Origin: an uncultured Peptococcaceae bacterium
GTDB taxonomy: Bacteria; Bacillota; Peptococcia; Peptococcales; Peptococcaceae
Assembly: GCA_949743265.1 (NCBI GenBank)
Contig: CATJSX010000031.1
Span: 1-33,868 of the forward strand
Direction of reading: 5' to 3'
DNA: 33,868 bases
Part shown: piece by piece, positions 15,212 through 22,018 of the stretch
How positions within the stretch are numbered: position 1 is the stretch's first letter
Layout of the letters: every line of letters begins with the position of its first letter
Notes under the pieces: model-generated
What the model was told of the DNA's origin: nothing
Seen by the model: the letters and a program-made list of their open reading frames with translations, nothing else
The model's database searches: none
Translations under genes and position numbers: made by a program

Positions 15212-16519
15212 TTAACTTTGATTTAAAGCGTCAATAGGTTTTAAATTAGCCGCTTGATAAGCGGGGTAAAAACCAAAGAGCGTTCCTGTAGCGACGGCAA
15301 AAATGAGCGCCATCACTGCACCGGTAGTACTAGGCAAAACACTCATGCCCGTATAGCGAATGAGCGGCATCAAAAGATAACTAATGATGATGCCCATAAC
15401 GCCGCCAAAAATGCTAATTAAATTAGCTTCCAGTAAAAATTGCAGCAAAATATCCCGTTTGGAGGAACCTAGCGCTTTTAAAATGCCGATTTCATTAGTT
15501 CTTTCTTTGACGGAAATAAAAAGCACGTTCATAATTCCAATACCTCCGACGATAAAAACAATGCTGGCAACAGCGATTAACAAAACTGAAAGGGTGTTGG
15601 CTGATTGCTGGCTGGCTGCCACTTGGCTGCCAGCGTCTTCAACATTAAAGCTGCCTTTGGGGTACATTTCCGACAAAAGCTGTTCAATATTGGCAATGGT
15701 CGTTTCTATTATGTTAATATCATTGACTAATACGATAATTTGCGGTGAGTAATTTCTGGCGCCCATGACGTATTTTTCCGCAGTTGTCAAGGGAATATAG
15801 AGCGCGCTGTCCAGCGTAATGCCAGAAACAACTGAGCCTGTTTTTTCTAGTACGCCAACGACAGTGAATTTTTTGCTGTTGATATTGATTACACTGCCAT
15901 AAGCGTCAAAAATATTATCAAACATTTCAGCCGCCGCGTCGTAGCCCAAAACGGCAATTTTTTCATTGCTTTCTACAGCTTCTTCGTCAAAGAAAGTGCC
16001 TTGCAACAAAGAAAGATTGGTGATTTCTTGATAAGTAGGCGTTGCTCCAACGATAGTTTTTGTGGCTTCTTCTTCCATATCGCCACCCTCTACTGTACTG
16101 GAGGATTGTGCCATTAAGCAAATATCATCAATATTATTAACGAAAAATGTCATTTCTTCCAGATCCGCTTCTGAAAAAGTTGTTGGCTCGATGCGCATAT
16201 TGGCGCCGAAACCACCAAAACCCATCATCGGGAAATCGCCGCCACGATTGCCGCCGGATCCGCCGCGACTACCACCGCCCATTGGCGCGTCGCGAAACAT
16301 ACCGCCAGAGGATGAAGTGCTGTTATCAGAAATAGTTACGGTACCTGCATTTAAATTTTTAAATTGTTCTTCAACATCATGCTGACCGCCTTGACCGATA
16401 GCAATCACAATAACGATGGTTGCTGCACCGACAATGATGCCCAAAGAAGTTAAAATTACTTTAAATTTGCTTTCTAAAATGTTAATCCAAACTAAAGCGA
16501 GGAGTTCTTTAAAAGCCAC
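15212..16519 (-). CDS. MacB-type ABC transporter permease (FtsX domain)
   Basis: A 435-aa permease of the MacB/FtsX type. One N-terminal membrane span (about residues 21-42) is followed by a large extracytoplasmic domain and three C-terminal spans (from about residue 315). These flank the conserved motif MNVLFISVKERTNEIGILKA, typical of MacB permeases. The extracytoplasmic domain carries an unusual Gly-rich insert at about residues 72-106 (GGGSRGGSGGNRGG). I chose GTG 16519 because a strong GGAGGAGG motif lies just upstream (about 16527-16536); the longer frame from 16597 would run inside the adaptor gene. The start overlaps the adaptor gene by 11 bases, so the two are coupled. Confidence 0.92.
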   Translation of the reverse strand: MAFKELLALVWINILESKFKVILTSLGIIVGAATIVIVIAIGQGGQHDVEEQFKNLNAGTVTISDNSTSSSGGMFRDAPMGGGSRGGSGGNRGGDFPMMGFGGFGANMRIEPTTFSEADLEEMTFFVNNIDDICLMAQSSSTVEGGDMEEEATKTIVGATPTYQEITNLSLLQGTFFDEEAVESNEKIAVLGYDAAAEMFDNIFDAYGSVININSKKFTVVGVLEKTGSVVSGITLDSALYIPLTTAEKYVMGARNYSPQIIVLVNDINIIETTIANIEQLLSEMYPKGSFNVEDAGSQVAASQQSANTLSVLLIAVASIVFIVGGIGIMNVLFISVKERTNEIGILKALGSSKRDILLQFLLEANLISIFGGVMGIIISYLLMPLIRYTGMSVLPSTTGAVMALIFAVATGTLFGFYPAYQAANLKPIDALNQS

Positions 16520-18452
16520 TGGATCTTCCTCCTCCTGCTGGTGCGCCGCCCGCTGGCATACTGTTGCCAGCAAAAATGCCGCTGTCGGAACGACCATTAA
16601 AATTACTTTCGATTAGCACAATATCTCCTTCATTTAAGCCAGAAAGGATTTCTACATTGACACCGTCGGTAAAACCAGTCGTTACTTCTACTAAACTATT
16701 GGAGCCGTCGGCATTTTTTACTTTAACCAGCGAGAGACCGTCTTTATCAGTGGTAATAGCGCGTTTAGAAACTTTTATCACATCATTGACTCGTTCGGAA
16801 ACCAGTTCCACTTGACAAGACATGCCGTTATAAATGTTTTCCAGTCCTTCTCCGCTCAAAAGTACAGTAACCGAATAATTGACCACCGGCGCACCCATCA
16901 CTGCTGGCGAAATGCTGATAGCATCAACTTTTCCTGTAAAAGTTTGATCGTCAAAAGCATCAAAAGTGACAATGGCTTCTTGATCCAATGAAACATCGCC
17001 GATATCTTCTTGATCCAATGTTAAATTAACCGTTACTTCATCAGAACGACTAATAGTGATAGCGGCTTCCAACAAATTAACATCGTCACCAGCGGCAAAA
17101 TCCACATCGGTTACTAAACCATCGCAAGGGGCTACGATAGTAGAGCCTTTCAAAATACTATTCATTTTACTGATAGCCGCTCCTAGTTTATCTACTTTAT
17201 TTTGGGCGGTGACCACATTAAGCTCTAGTTGATTCAGTGTGCTTTGATAAGTCAAATCAGCTGTTTCGCTGGTAGCAAGTTCTTTGAGACGTTGATTTTC
17301 TGCGGCTAAAATATTGGCTTCATAGTTTAATTCGTAATCATTCAGCGCTAGTTGGGCTTCTTTAATATCTAATTCTAGTTGAGAAACTTTGCGCGCTAAA
17401 TCGTTTTTGCCCATAGAACCGTACATTTCCCGATATTCTTCGGCATAATCGTTGTACGTTTCTTGTGCATCTTCATAAGTCTTTTTAGCGTTCTCTGTCC
17501 GATCTTCAAGTGTATTATATTGTTCGACGGTTTTGCTATATTTATTGATAATATTGACAGCATCATTGAGTTGTTCTGACAATGAGCTGTAAGTTTTTTG
17601 CGCATTAGTAATGCCTTCGTTTAAATCAGCGTCGCCGTCATAACCCTGATAATAATCCAGCGTGGCGCGTGCCGTATTTAATTCTTTGACTAAATTATCA
17701 ATGCTTTTTTCTGCATTATGGTATGAAGTAACCACCTGACCGTTATCTTTATTGTAATCGTCAAAGGTTTCTTGCAAGGCTTCATAAGTATCTTTGCCAC
17801 TGTCCATTAGTCGTTCAAAAACGTTTAAGTTTGCTGTTCTTTCATCATAGCTATTGTACAACTTTAAATAGTACTCGTAATCATCTTGCGCATTTTGCAG
17901 ATTTTGTTTATATTGCGCTAATGTATTGTCAATTTTGCGTACGTTGCTTTCGTAGGTGCTGTTGGCGGTTTGCGCCAGCGATTGGTTGACGCTTTTTTCA
18001 GCTTGCGCTTCAGTGGTATTTTTTTGTTGCGTTAGTTTGGCTTGCTCCAATTTTAATATCGCTTGTTGATACTCGTTGTTTAGCGTGTTTAAGACTGTAT
18101 TCAACGAGGATTTTTCAATGGTAAAGAGCGGCTGACCGGCGGTAACATATTCGCCGGATCGTACCAACACGTCTTCGATAGCGACGTCCAGATTGACCTT
18201 AACGTCATCAATCGTTACGTCGACGTCTAACTTGGTTGAAACAGTATTGACATTGGCGGTGCCTTCTTCGGTTAGACCAATAATAATATCGCCGCGTTCT
18301 GCCCGTTCTTCTCGAGCCGTTGTTTGCCCCATGGCTTCTTGATCACGCGCCATATACCAATAAATGCCTCCGCTTAGTACGCCTACCGCCAAAAGAACTA
18401 CCGTTGTGCGACGCAATGTTTTTTTCGTCAATATTTCCCGTATTTTTTTCAC
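16509..18452 (-). CDS. MacA-like periplasmic adaptor with very long coiled coil
   Basis: A 647-aa membrane-fusion (HlyD/MacA-type) protein that should connect the inner-membrane ABC exporter to an outer component. It has a membrane anchor at about residues 17-34, a lipoyl half-motif at about 80-113, a helical coiled-coil region of about 320 residues (115-435), the second lipoyl half (STIVAPCDGLVTDV), a beta-barrel domain, and a Gly/Pro/Ala-rich tail ending GGRSSGF. MacA proteins are usually near 370-400 aa, so the hairpin is greatly enlarged. GTG 18452 with GAGGAG at 18462-18467 is preferred over the ATG 45 bases upstream, which has no Shine-Dalgarno. It is the first gene of a four-gene operon. 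Confidence 0.88.
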   Translation of the reverse strand: MKKIREILTKKTLRRTTVVLLAVGVLSGGIYWYMARDQEAMGQTTAREERAERGDIIIGLTEEGTANVNTVSTKLDVDVTIDDVKVNLDVAIEDVLVRSGEYVTAGQPLFTIEKSSLNTVLNTLNNEYQQAILKLEQAKLTQQKNTTEAQAEKSVNQSLAQTANSTYESNVRKIDNTLAQYKQNLQNAQDDYEYYLKLYNSYDERTANLNVFERLMDSGKDTYEALQETFDDYNKDNGQVVTSYHNAEKSIDNLVKELNTARATLDYYQGYDGDADLNEGITNAQKTYSSLSEQLNDAVNIINKYSKTVEQYNTLEDRTENAKKTYEDAQETYNDYAEEYREMYGSMGKNDLARKVSQLELDIKEAQLALNDYELNYEANILAAENQRLKELATSETADLTYQSTLNQLELNVVTAQNKVDKLGAAISKMNSILKGSTIVAPCDGLVTDVDFAAGDDVNLLEAAITISRSDEVTVNLTLDQEDIGDVSLDQEAIVTFDAFDDQTFTGKVDAISISPAVMGAPVVNYSVTVLLSGEGLENIYNGMSCQVELVSERVNDVIKVSKRAITTDKDGLSLVKVKNADGSNSLVEVTTGFTDGVNVEILSGLNEGDIVLIESNFNGRSDSGIFAGNSMPAGGAPAGGGRSSGF

Positions 18453-18629
18453 TTCAAAAACTCCTCTCACTTTAGTTGATGTTCCTATCATAATCAACTT
18501 TTGTGTTCAATTTGTGAGAAACAATTTAAAAAAATGTCAGCATTAGGAAAAAGAAAGGTTTGCGATTTCAAACATTTTAATCATTAAAGGTTCTATAACT
18601 TTGTTTTAGCGTTTTCAAGACTCTTTAAA

Positions 18630-18658
18630 TAAATATTATTGAAAAATGTTCTTGTCAA
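18630..18658 (-). promoter_or_regulatory. Possible promoter of the MacAB-like operon
   Basis: On the minus strand TTGACA (18658-18653) is followed after 17 bases by TATTTA (18635-18630). The -35 is perfect and the -10 is weak. It would give a leader of about 170 nt. The -35 overlaps the plus-strand -35 of yjdF on the other strand. A perfect TTTAAT-C-ATTAAA inverted repeat at 18576-18588 lies in this leader and might be an operator, although such AT-only repeats arise easily by chance. Confidence 0.35.
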
Positions 18659-18680
18659 AGCGTCGAGAATTTTTTACAAT
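18652..18680 (+). promoter_or_regulatory. yjdF: Sigma-A promoter of the yjdF leader
   Basis: TTGTCA at 18652-18657 and TACAAT at 18675-18680 are spaced by 17 bases, each with one mismatch to consensus. Transcription would begin near 18687, just before the structured leader. This is the only good plus-strand promoter in the gap. Confidence 0.75.
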
Positions 18681-18694
18681 AAAAATGAGAGATA

Positions 18695-18800
18695 AAAACA
18701 CAGTGCCGGTCGGTAGTCCGTGCCGCAAAGATTTTCTTTGTCAGTAACCTGCCTCCTTGGTTGTCCGTTCTCTTTTTAGATAAATAAAGGAGGAATAGTC
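18695..18800 (+). promoter_or_regulatory. yjdF: yjdF-type riboswitch (azaaromatic-sensing RNA)
   Basis: The leader between promoter and yjdF start carries GGTCGGTAGTCCGTGCCGC (18708-18726), a hairpin GCAAAGA/TCTTTGT (18725-18731 with 18735-18741), and the block CAGTAACCTGCCTCC (18742-18756). I recognise this pattern, placed before a yjdF gene, as the yjdF RNA motif, a riboswitch class reported to bind diverse azaaromatic compounds. CCTCCTT at 18752-18758 is the exact complement of the AAGGAGG Shine-Dalgarno at 18787-18793, so translational control by sequestration is directly visible. The class assignment is from memory and gene context; the anti-Shine-Dalgarno pairing is seen in the sequence. 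Confidence 0.8.
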
Positions 18801-19220
18801 ATGCAATGGGTGAAAACATCTTTTACGTTGTGCTTTGCAGAACCTTTTTGGATGGGGTTGTATGAACGATGGGATAATGATGGGTATGCTGTGGCTAAAG
18901 TAACTTTTGGCGCTGAACCCAAACTGGGAGAAATCCATCAGTTGCTTTTGCATCCCAAAAATACTTTCCATTTTACGCCGCATTTAGCAGCTGAAGCAAC
19001 GGAAATAAAAATAATCAATCCTAAGCGGCAGCAGCGAATGATTCAAAAGCAAATGCAGCGTGCATCATTAAGTACTAAGGCTCAGGAAGCGCTGAAAATG
19101 CAACGACAGTTAGCAAAAGACAGTCGTCAAAAACAATGCAAACAATCTAAGCAACAGCAGCAGGAAGAACGGTTCGTCAAAATTCAAACCAAGCGCAAAG
19201 CCAAGCATCGAGGGCATTGA
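18801..19220 (+). CDS. yjdF: YjdF family protein (DUF2992)
   Basis: A 139-aa protein of the YjdF (DUF2992) family. The first 70 residues form a beta-rich domain with the family pattern FAEPFWMGLYER and AKVTFGAEPKLGEI. The rest is very basic and Gln/Lys-rich (KQCKQSKQQQQEER, then KRKAKHRGH) and probably helical. The biochemical role is unknown; it is thought to respond to azaaromatic or related toxic metabolites because of the riboswitch that precedes it in many Firmicutes. ATG 18801 has AAGGAGG seven bases upstream. It is monocistronic, divergent from the MacAB-like exporter; no clear terminator was found after it. Confidence 0.9.
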   Translation: MQWVKTSFTLCFAEPFWMGLYERWDNDGYAVAKVTFGAEPKLGEIHQLLLHPKNTFHFTPHLAAEATEIKIINPKRQQRMIQKQMQRASLSTKAQEALKMQRQLAKDSRQKQCKQSKQQQQEERFVKIQTKRKAKHRGH

Positions 19221-19480
19221 GTAGATAACGATGATTATATATTAAGAAGAAACCATTACAGATTGTTTATTGACGCGTAGCATATGATGATTTTGTGAAT
19301 TACAACCACATCGCTTTGTATGTTTGTTAGTCAGTTAGACTTTGTTTGAGAAATTCACTTCATCAACTAACTTAAGTTTTTGGATAAAAAGCGACTGGAT
19401 AAAATCATAGCGTTGTCGTAAAGGTATTGATTGTAAAATATAAATTTATTTCACAGGCAATTCAAATGTTCAGGTTTTTA
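19221..19480. other. Intergenic stretch before the ribosomal cluster
   Basis: No gene is visible here. A weak inverted repeat (GTTAGT near 19325 with ACTAAC near 19366) is not followed by a convincing stop signal in the right place. I looked for a tRNA, common near rpmG-secE in other Firmicutes, and saw none. Confidence 0.5.
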
Positions 19481-19509
19481 TTGACACGTCCGCAAAACTG
19501 TGATAGAGT
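19481..19509 (+). promoter_or_regulatory. Promoter of rpmG-secE-nusG
   Basis: A perfect TTGACA at 19481-19486 is followed after 17 bases by TAGAGT at 19504-19509, four of six matches. Initiation near 19516 gives a leader of about 60 nt before rpmG. It is the best promoter in the gap and probably serves rpmG, secE and nusG, and perhaps the downstream ribosomal genes. Confidence 0.65.
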
Positions 19510-19575
19510 GTATAAGTGCGAAAATTGGATGCTTTAGTAGCTTGTTGATATAATTGGTTTAGGAGGTGCGATGTA

Positions 19576-19725
19576 ATGCGTGTTGGTATCACCTTAGCTT
19601 GTACTGAATGCAAACGCCGTAATTATAGTACAAAAAAGAATAAGAAAAATAACCCTGATAGAGTTGAGTTGAAGAAATACTGTCCGTTCTGTAAAACTCA
19701 TACTTTACACAAAGAAACCAAGTAG
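19576..19725 (+). CDS. rpmG: 50S ribosomal protein L33
   Basis: A 49-aa L33 of the large ribosomal subunit, a normal length for the family. It starts [17 protein letters not shown] and carries the two Cys pairs of the zinc-binding form: C9/C12 and C36/C39 (YCPFCKTHT). A second, Cys-free paralogue is often present elsewhere in Firmicute genomes but is not seen here. AGGAGGTG at 19561-19568 precedes ATG 19576. Between them lies an ATG immediately followed by TAA (19571-19576), overlapping the real start by one base. secE starts 16 bases later. Confidence 0.96.
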   Translation: MRVGITLACTECKRRNYSTKKNKKNNPDRVELKKYCPFCKTHTLHKETK

Positions 19726-19741
19726 TTAGGATGAGTGCCCA

Positions 19742-20002
19742 ATGAGTGAAAAAGAAGTGGAAAAGAAAGTGCCTGAAAAGAAATCGGCTGAGAAAAAAGC
19801 GGCGGAAAAAAAACCAGGCTTTTTTCAACGCATAAAACGTTCCAGCAAGGCGTCACTTAACGAGTTAAAGAAAGTTCATTGGCCCACTAGACAAGAACTT
19901 CTAACCTATACGGGCGTCGTTTTGGTATCTGTTGCCGCTGTATCAGCCATGATTTGGATAGTGGATTCGTTGATTACTGCGTTATTTGGCTTGTTGGTAT
20001 AG
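19742..20002 (+). CDS. secE: Preprotein translocase subunit SecE
   Basis: An 86-aa SecE, the small essential clamp subunit of the SecYEG protein-export channel in the cytoplasmic membrane. The first 30 residues are Lys/Glu-rich, then comes the conserved amphipathic segment (ELKKVHWPTRQELLTYTGVV, about residues 41-60) and one membrane span (about 56-84). This is the single-span form typical of Firmicutes. A modest AGGATGAG at 19728-19735 serves as ribosome binding site. It is flanked by rpmG and nusG in the conserved order. Confidence 0.96.
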   Translation: MSEKEVEKKVPEKKSAEKKAAEKKPGFFQRIKRSSKASLNELKKVHWPTRQELLTYTGVVLVSVAAVSAMIWIVDSLITALFGLLV

Positions 20003-20015
20003 ACTGACGTAACTG

Positions 20016-20054
20016 AAGGGAGGAAGAAGGTTCTTATTAAAGAAACCTTATAAT
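20016..20054 (+). promoter_or_regulatory. nusG: nusG ribosome binding site displaced by a hairpin
   Basis: The only good Shine-Dalgarno (AAGGGAGGAAG, 20016-20026) ends 28 bases before the nusG ATG, far outside normal spacing. The gap contains AAGGTT at 20027-20032 and its complement AACCTT at 20044-20049, an imperfect hairpin that would bring the two sites to within about six bases when folded. No in-frame GTG or TTG start lies closer to the Shine-Dalgarno. Confidence 0.55.
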
Positions 20055-20582
20055 ATGGATAAACATTGGTATGTTATACACACTTATTCAGGTTACGAAA
20101 ATAAAGTCAAAACTGATTTGGAAAAACGCATCGAGTCAATGAATATGGAAGATAAAATTTTTCGTATTATGGTGCCAACGGAAGACGTCGTTGAAAAGAA
20201 AAACAACAAGGAAAAAATCAATAAACGGAAAGTTTTTCCGGGATATGTGCTTGTTGAAATGATTATGACAGATGATTCTTGGTATGTTGTTAGAAATACA
20301 ACTGGGGTCACAGGCTTTGTTGGTACAGGCGCTAAACCAGTTCCCTTGTATGAGAGTGAAGTGAAAGCGCTTTTAAAACAAATGGGATTGGAAGAAATTA
20401 AGAAAAGCGTTGATTGCGAATGCGGCGATGAAGTGGAAATTTTGGACGAGTCTTTTAAAGGGCACATTGGTAAAGTACATGCCATTGATAGCGAGAAAAG
20501 CAAAATCGTCGTTATGGTATCGTTATTTGGAGGTCGCGAGACGCCTATTGAATTAGAGTTTGACCAAGTGCGTAGAATTTAG
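20055..20582 (+). CDS. nusG: Transcription elongation factor NusG
   Basis: A 175-aa NusG that binds the RNA polymerase clamp, modulates pausing and links transcription with translation and termination. The NGN domain (residues 1 to about 115) starts with the conserved WYVIHTYSGYENKV; the C-terminal KOW domain follows (GDEVEILDESFKGHIGKV, about residues 122-140, through VSLFGGRETPIELEF). The length is usual for the family. The start at ATG 20055 is fixed by homology because its Shine-Dalgarno is distant. It stands between secE and rplK as in most bacteria. Confidence 0.97.
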   Translation: MDKHWYVIHTYSGYENKVKTDLEKRIESMNMEDKIFRIMVPTEDVVEKKNNKEKINKRKVFPGYVLVEMIMTDDSWYVVRNTTGVTGFVGTGAKPVPLYESEVKALLKQMGLEEIKKSVDCECGDEVEILDESFKGHIGKVHAIDSEKSKIVVMVSLFGGRETPIELEFDQVRRI

Positions 20583-20654
20583 ACAGATAAAAAGTTTTAA
20601 GGACGGAAACTGTTTTTATGATTGCGCTACATTCTGTTAAGGAGGTGTATTGAA

Positions 20655-21083
20655 ATGGCAAAAAAAGTCATTGGTTTTATAAAACTGCAAGTTCCTGCTG
20701 GTAAAGCTAATCCAGCGCCGCCAGTTGGTCCGGCATTAGGTCAGCATGGCGTCAACATTATGGGCTTTTGTAAGGAGTTTAATGAAAGAACGAAAAATGA
20801 TGCGGGATTGATAATCCCTGTTGAAATTACTGTTTATGCAGACCGTTCTTTTACCTTTATTACCAAAACGCCGCCTGCCGCTGTATTATTGAAAAAAGCT
20901 GCTGGGATTGAAAGAGCTTCTGGCGAACCAAATCGTAAAAAAGTTGCTAAAGTGCCAGCTTCTAAAGTCAAAGCTATTGCTGAACAGAAAATGGTTGATT
21001 TGAATGCAGCCAGTTTGGAAGCAGCAATCAGCATGATTGAAGGTACTGCTCGCAGTATGGGTATTGAAGTCGTTGAAGGCTAA
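20655..21083 (+). CDS. rplK: 50S ribosomal protein L11
   Basis: A 142-aa L11, part of the GTPase-associated centre of the large subunit and needed for RelA-type stringent signalling and thiopeptide binding. It begins [20 protein letters not shown] and carries the proline-rich switch region [16 protein letters not shown] at residues 20-35. AAGGAGGTG at about 20639-20647 marks ATG 20655 as the true start; the longer frame from 20622 adds eleven residues without support. The C-terminal rRNA-binding domain ends [16 protein letters not shown]. Confidence 0.97.
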   Translation: MAKKVIGFIKLQVPAGKANPAPPVGPALGQHGVNIMGFCKEFNERTKNDAGLIIPVEITVYADRSFTFITKTPPAAVLLKKAAGIERASGEPNRKKVAKVPASKVKAIAEQKMVDLNAASLEAAISMIEGTARSMGIEVVEG

Positions 21084-21143
21084 CGATGGATTTGCTGTGG
21101 GAGGAAGAAATCCGAAAAACCACAAAGAGAGGGAATAAAAAGT

Positions 21144-21836
21144 ATGCCTAAACATGGTAAAAAATATGTGGAAGCCAGTAAAAAAGTGGATTCCAATAAA
21201 TTGTACGAAATAAGCGATGCATTGGAGTTAGTGCAGCAGATGGCTAGCGCTAAATTCAATGAAACTGTAGAAGTTGCATTTAAATTGGGCGTTGACCCAA
21301 GACATGCTGACCAACAGATTAGAGGCGCTGTTGTTCTGCCACACGGGACAGGCAAAACTAGAACAGTTTTAGTTTTTGCTAAAGGTGAAAAAGCTAAAGA
21401 AGCTGAAGCTGCCGGAGCAGAATTTGTTGGTGCTGAAGATATGGTCGCCAAGATCCAAGAAGGCTGGTTTGGCTTTGACGTTGCTATCGCTACGCCGGAT
21501 ATGATGGGCGTTGTTGGGAAAATTGGGCGTTTATTAGGTCCTAAAGGTTTAATGCCAAATCCTAAAACCGGTACCGTAACGATGGATGTTACTAAAGCAG
21601 TGCAGGAAGTTAAAGCTGGTAAAATTGAGTATCGTGTAGATAAAGCAGGGATTATCCATGCGCCTATTGGCAAGGTTCAATTTACTAAGGATCAACTGGT
21701 AGAAAATTTTAATACTTTAGCAGATATTTTGATCAAAGCAAAACCTGCTACGATTAAAGGTCAATATGTTAAAAGTGTTTCTGTTTCTAGCACGATGGGA
21801 CCAGGGGTAAAAATTAATCCGTTGAAAGTTCAGTAA
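21144..21836 (+). CDS. rplA: 50S ribosomal protein L1
   Basis: A 230-aa L1, which forms the mobile L1 stalk near the ribosomal E site and in many bacteria represses its own operon. It begins [16 protein letters not shown] and includes the conserved [15 protein letters not shown] at about residues 130-144. AGAGAGGGA (21126-21134) precedes ATG 21144. It follows rplK with a 60-base gap, and the rplJ leader comes after it. Confidence 0.97.
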   Translation: MPKHGKKYVEASKKVDSNKLYEISDALELVQQMASAKFNETVEVAFKLGVDPRHADQQIRGAVVLPHGTGKTRTVLVFAKGEKAKEAEAAGAEFVGAEDMVAKIQEGWFGFDVAIATPDMMGVVGKIGRLLGPKGLMPNPKTGTVTMDVTKAVQEVKAGKIEYRVDKAGIIHAPIGKVQFTKDQLVENFNTLADILIKAKPATIKGQYVKSVSVSSTMGPGVKINPLKVQ

Positions 21837-21839
21837 TCA

Positions 21840-21869
21840 TTGATATTTCATTCATATGAAAAGTATAGC
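21840..21869 (+). promoter_or_regulatory. Possible internal promoter before rplJ
   Basis: TTGATA at 21840-21845 and TATAGC at 21864-21869 are 18 bases apart, and a perfect palindrome TTCATATGAA (21851-21860) lies in the spacer. Initiation would fall just at the start of the L10 leader. Firmicutes such as Bacillus have a separate rplJ promoter at this place. Confidence 0.4.
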
Positions 21870-21870
21870 T

Positions 21871-21963
21871 GTAGACAGCAGGTGTGGCATACACTTAATT
21901 TCCTGCCGAGGCCTTATTGCTTTGTGCAATTTCTGCCTTTGTGTCGCTACGCAAAGGCTTTTT
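21871..21963 (+). promoter_or_regulatory. L10 (rplJL) leader with attenuator
   Basis: A structured leader sits between rplA and rplJ, where the ribosomal protein L10 leader family is found. GCAGG 21878-21882 pairs with CCTGC 21902-21906, forming the probable L10/L12-binding arm. ATTGC/GCAAT forms a hairpin at 21916-21930. A 10-bp terminator stem at 21935-21944/21949-21958 is followed by TTTTT. AGGC at 21909-21912 can instead pair with the terminator's left arm (GCCT 21935-21938), giving an antiterminator. Excess L10 would thus lower rplJL expression. Confidence 0.8.
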
Positions 21964-22018
21964 GTATGTATAAAGATTTAGCAATGACTAGATAAAGGTC
22001 GAAAAGGGGGTGAACCGG

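Noticed and set aside
16520-16597. Longer permease start at 16597
   Set aside because: The added 26 residues read through the adaptor gene in another frame; GTG 16519 has a strong Shine-Dalgarno and gives the normal MacB-type N-terminus.
18742-18756. Cobalamin riboswitch, because the block resembles its 3' AGGAGACCTGCC end
   Set aside because: The other conserved parts, including the GCCACTG B12 box, are missing, the leader is too short, and the downstream gene is yjdF, which fits the yjdF RNA motif better.
19726-19741. tRNA gene between rpmG and secE, common in some bacteria
   Set aside because: Only 16 bases separate the two genes, and no tRNA-like sequence is present nearby.
20622-20654. 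Extra 11 residues at the start of L11
   Set aside because: L11 proteins begin at the MAKKV motif, and AAGGAGGTG precedes that ATG.
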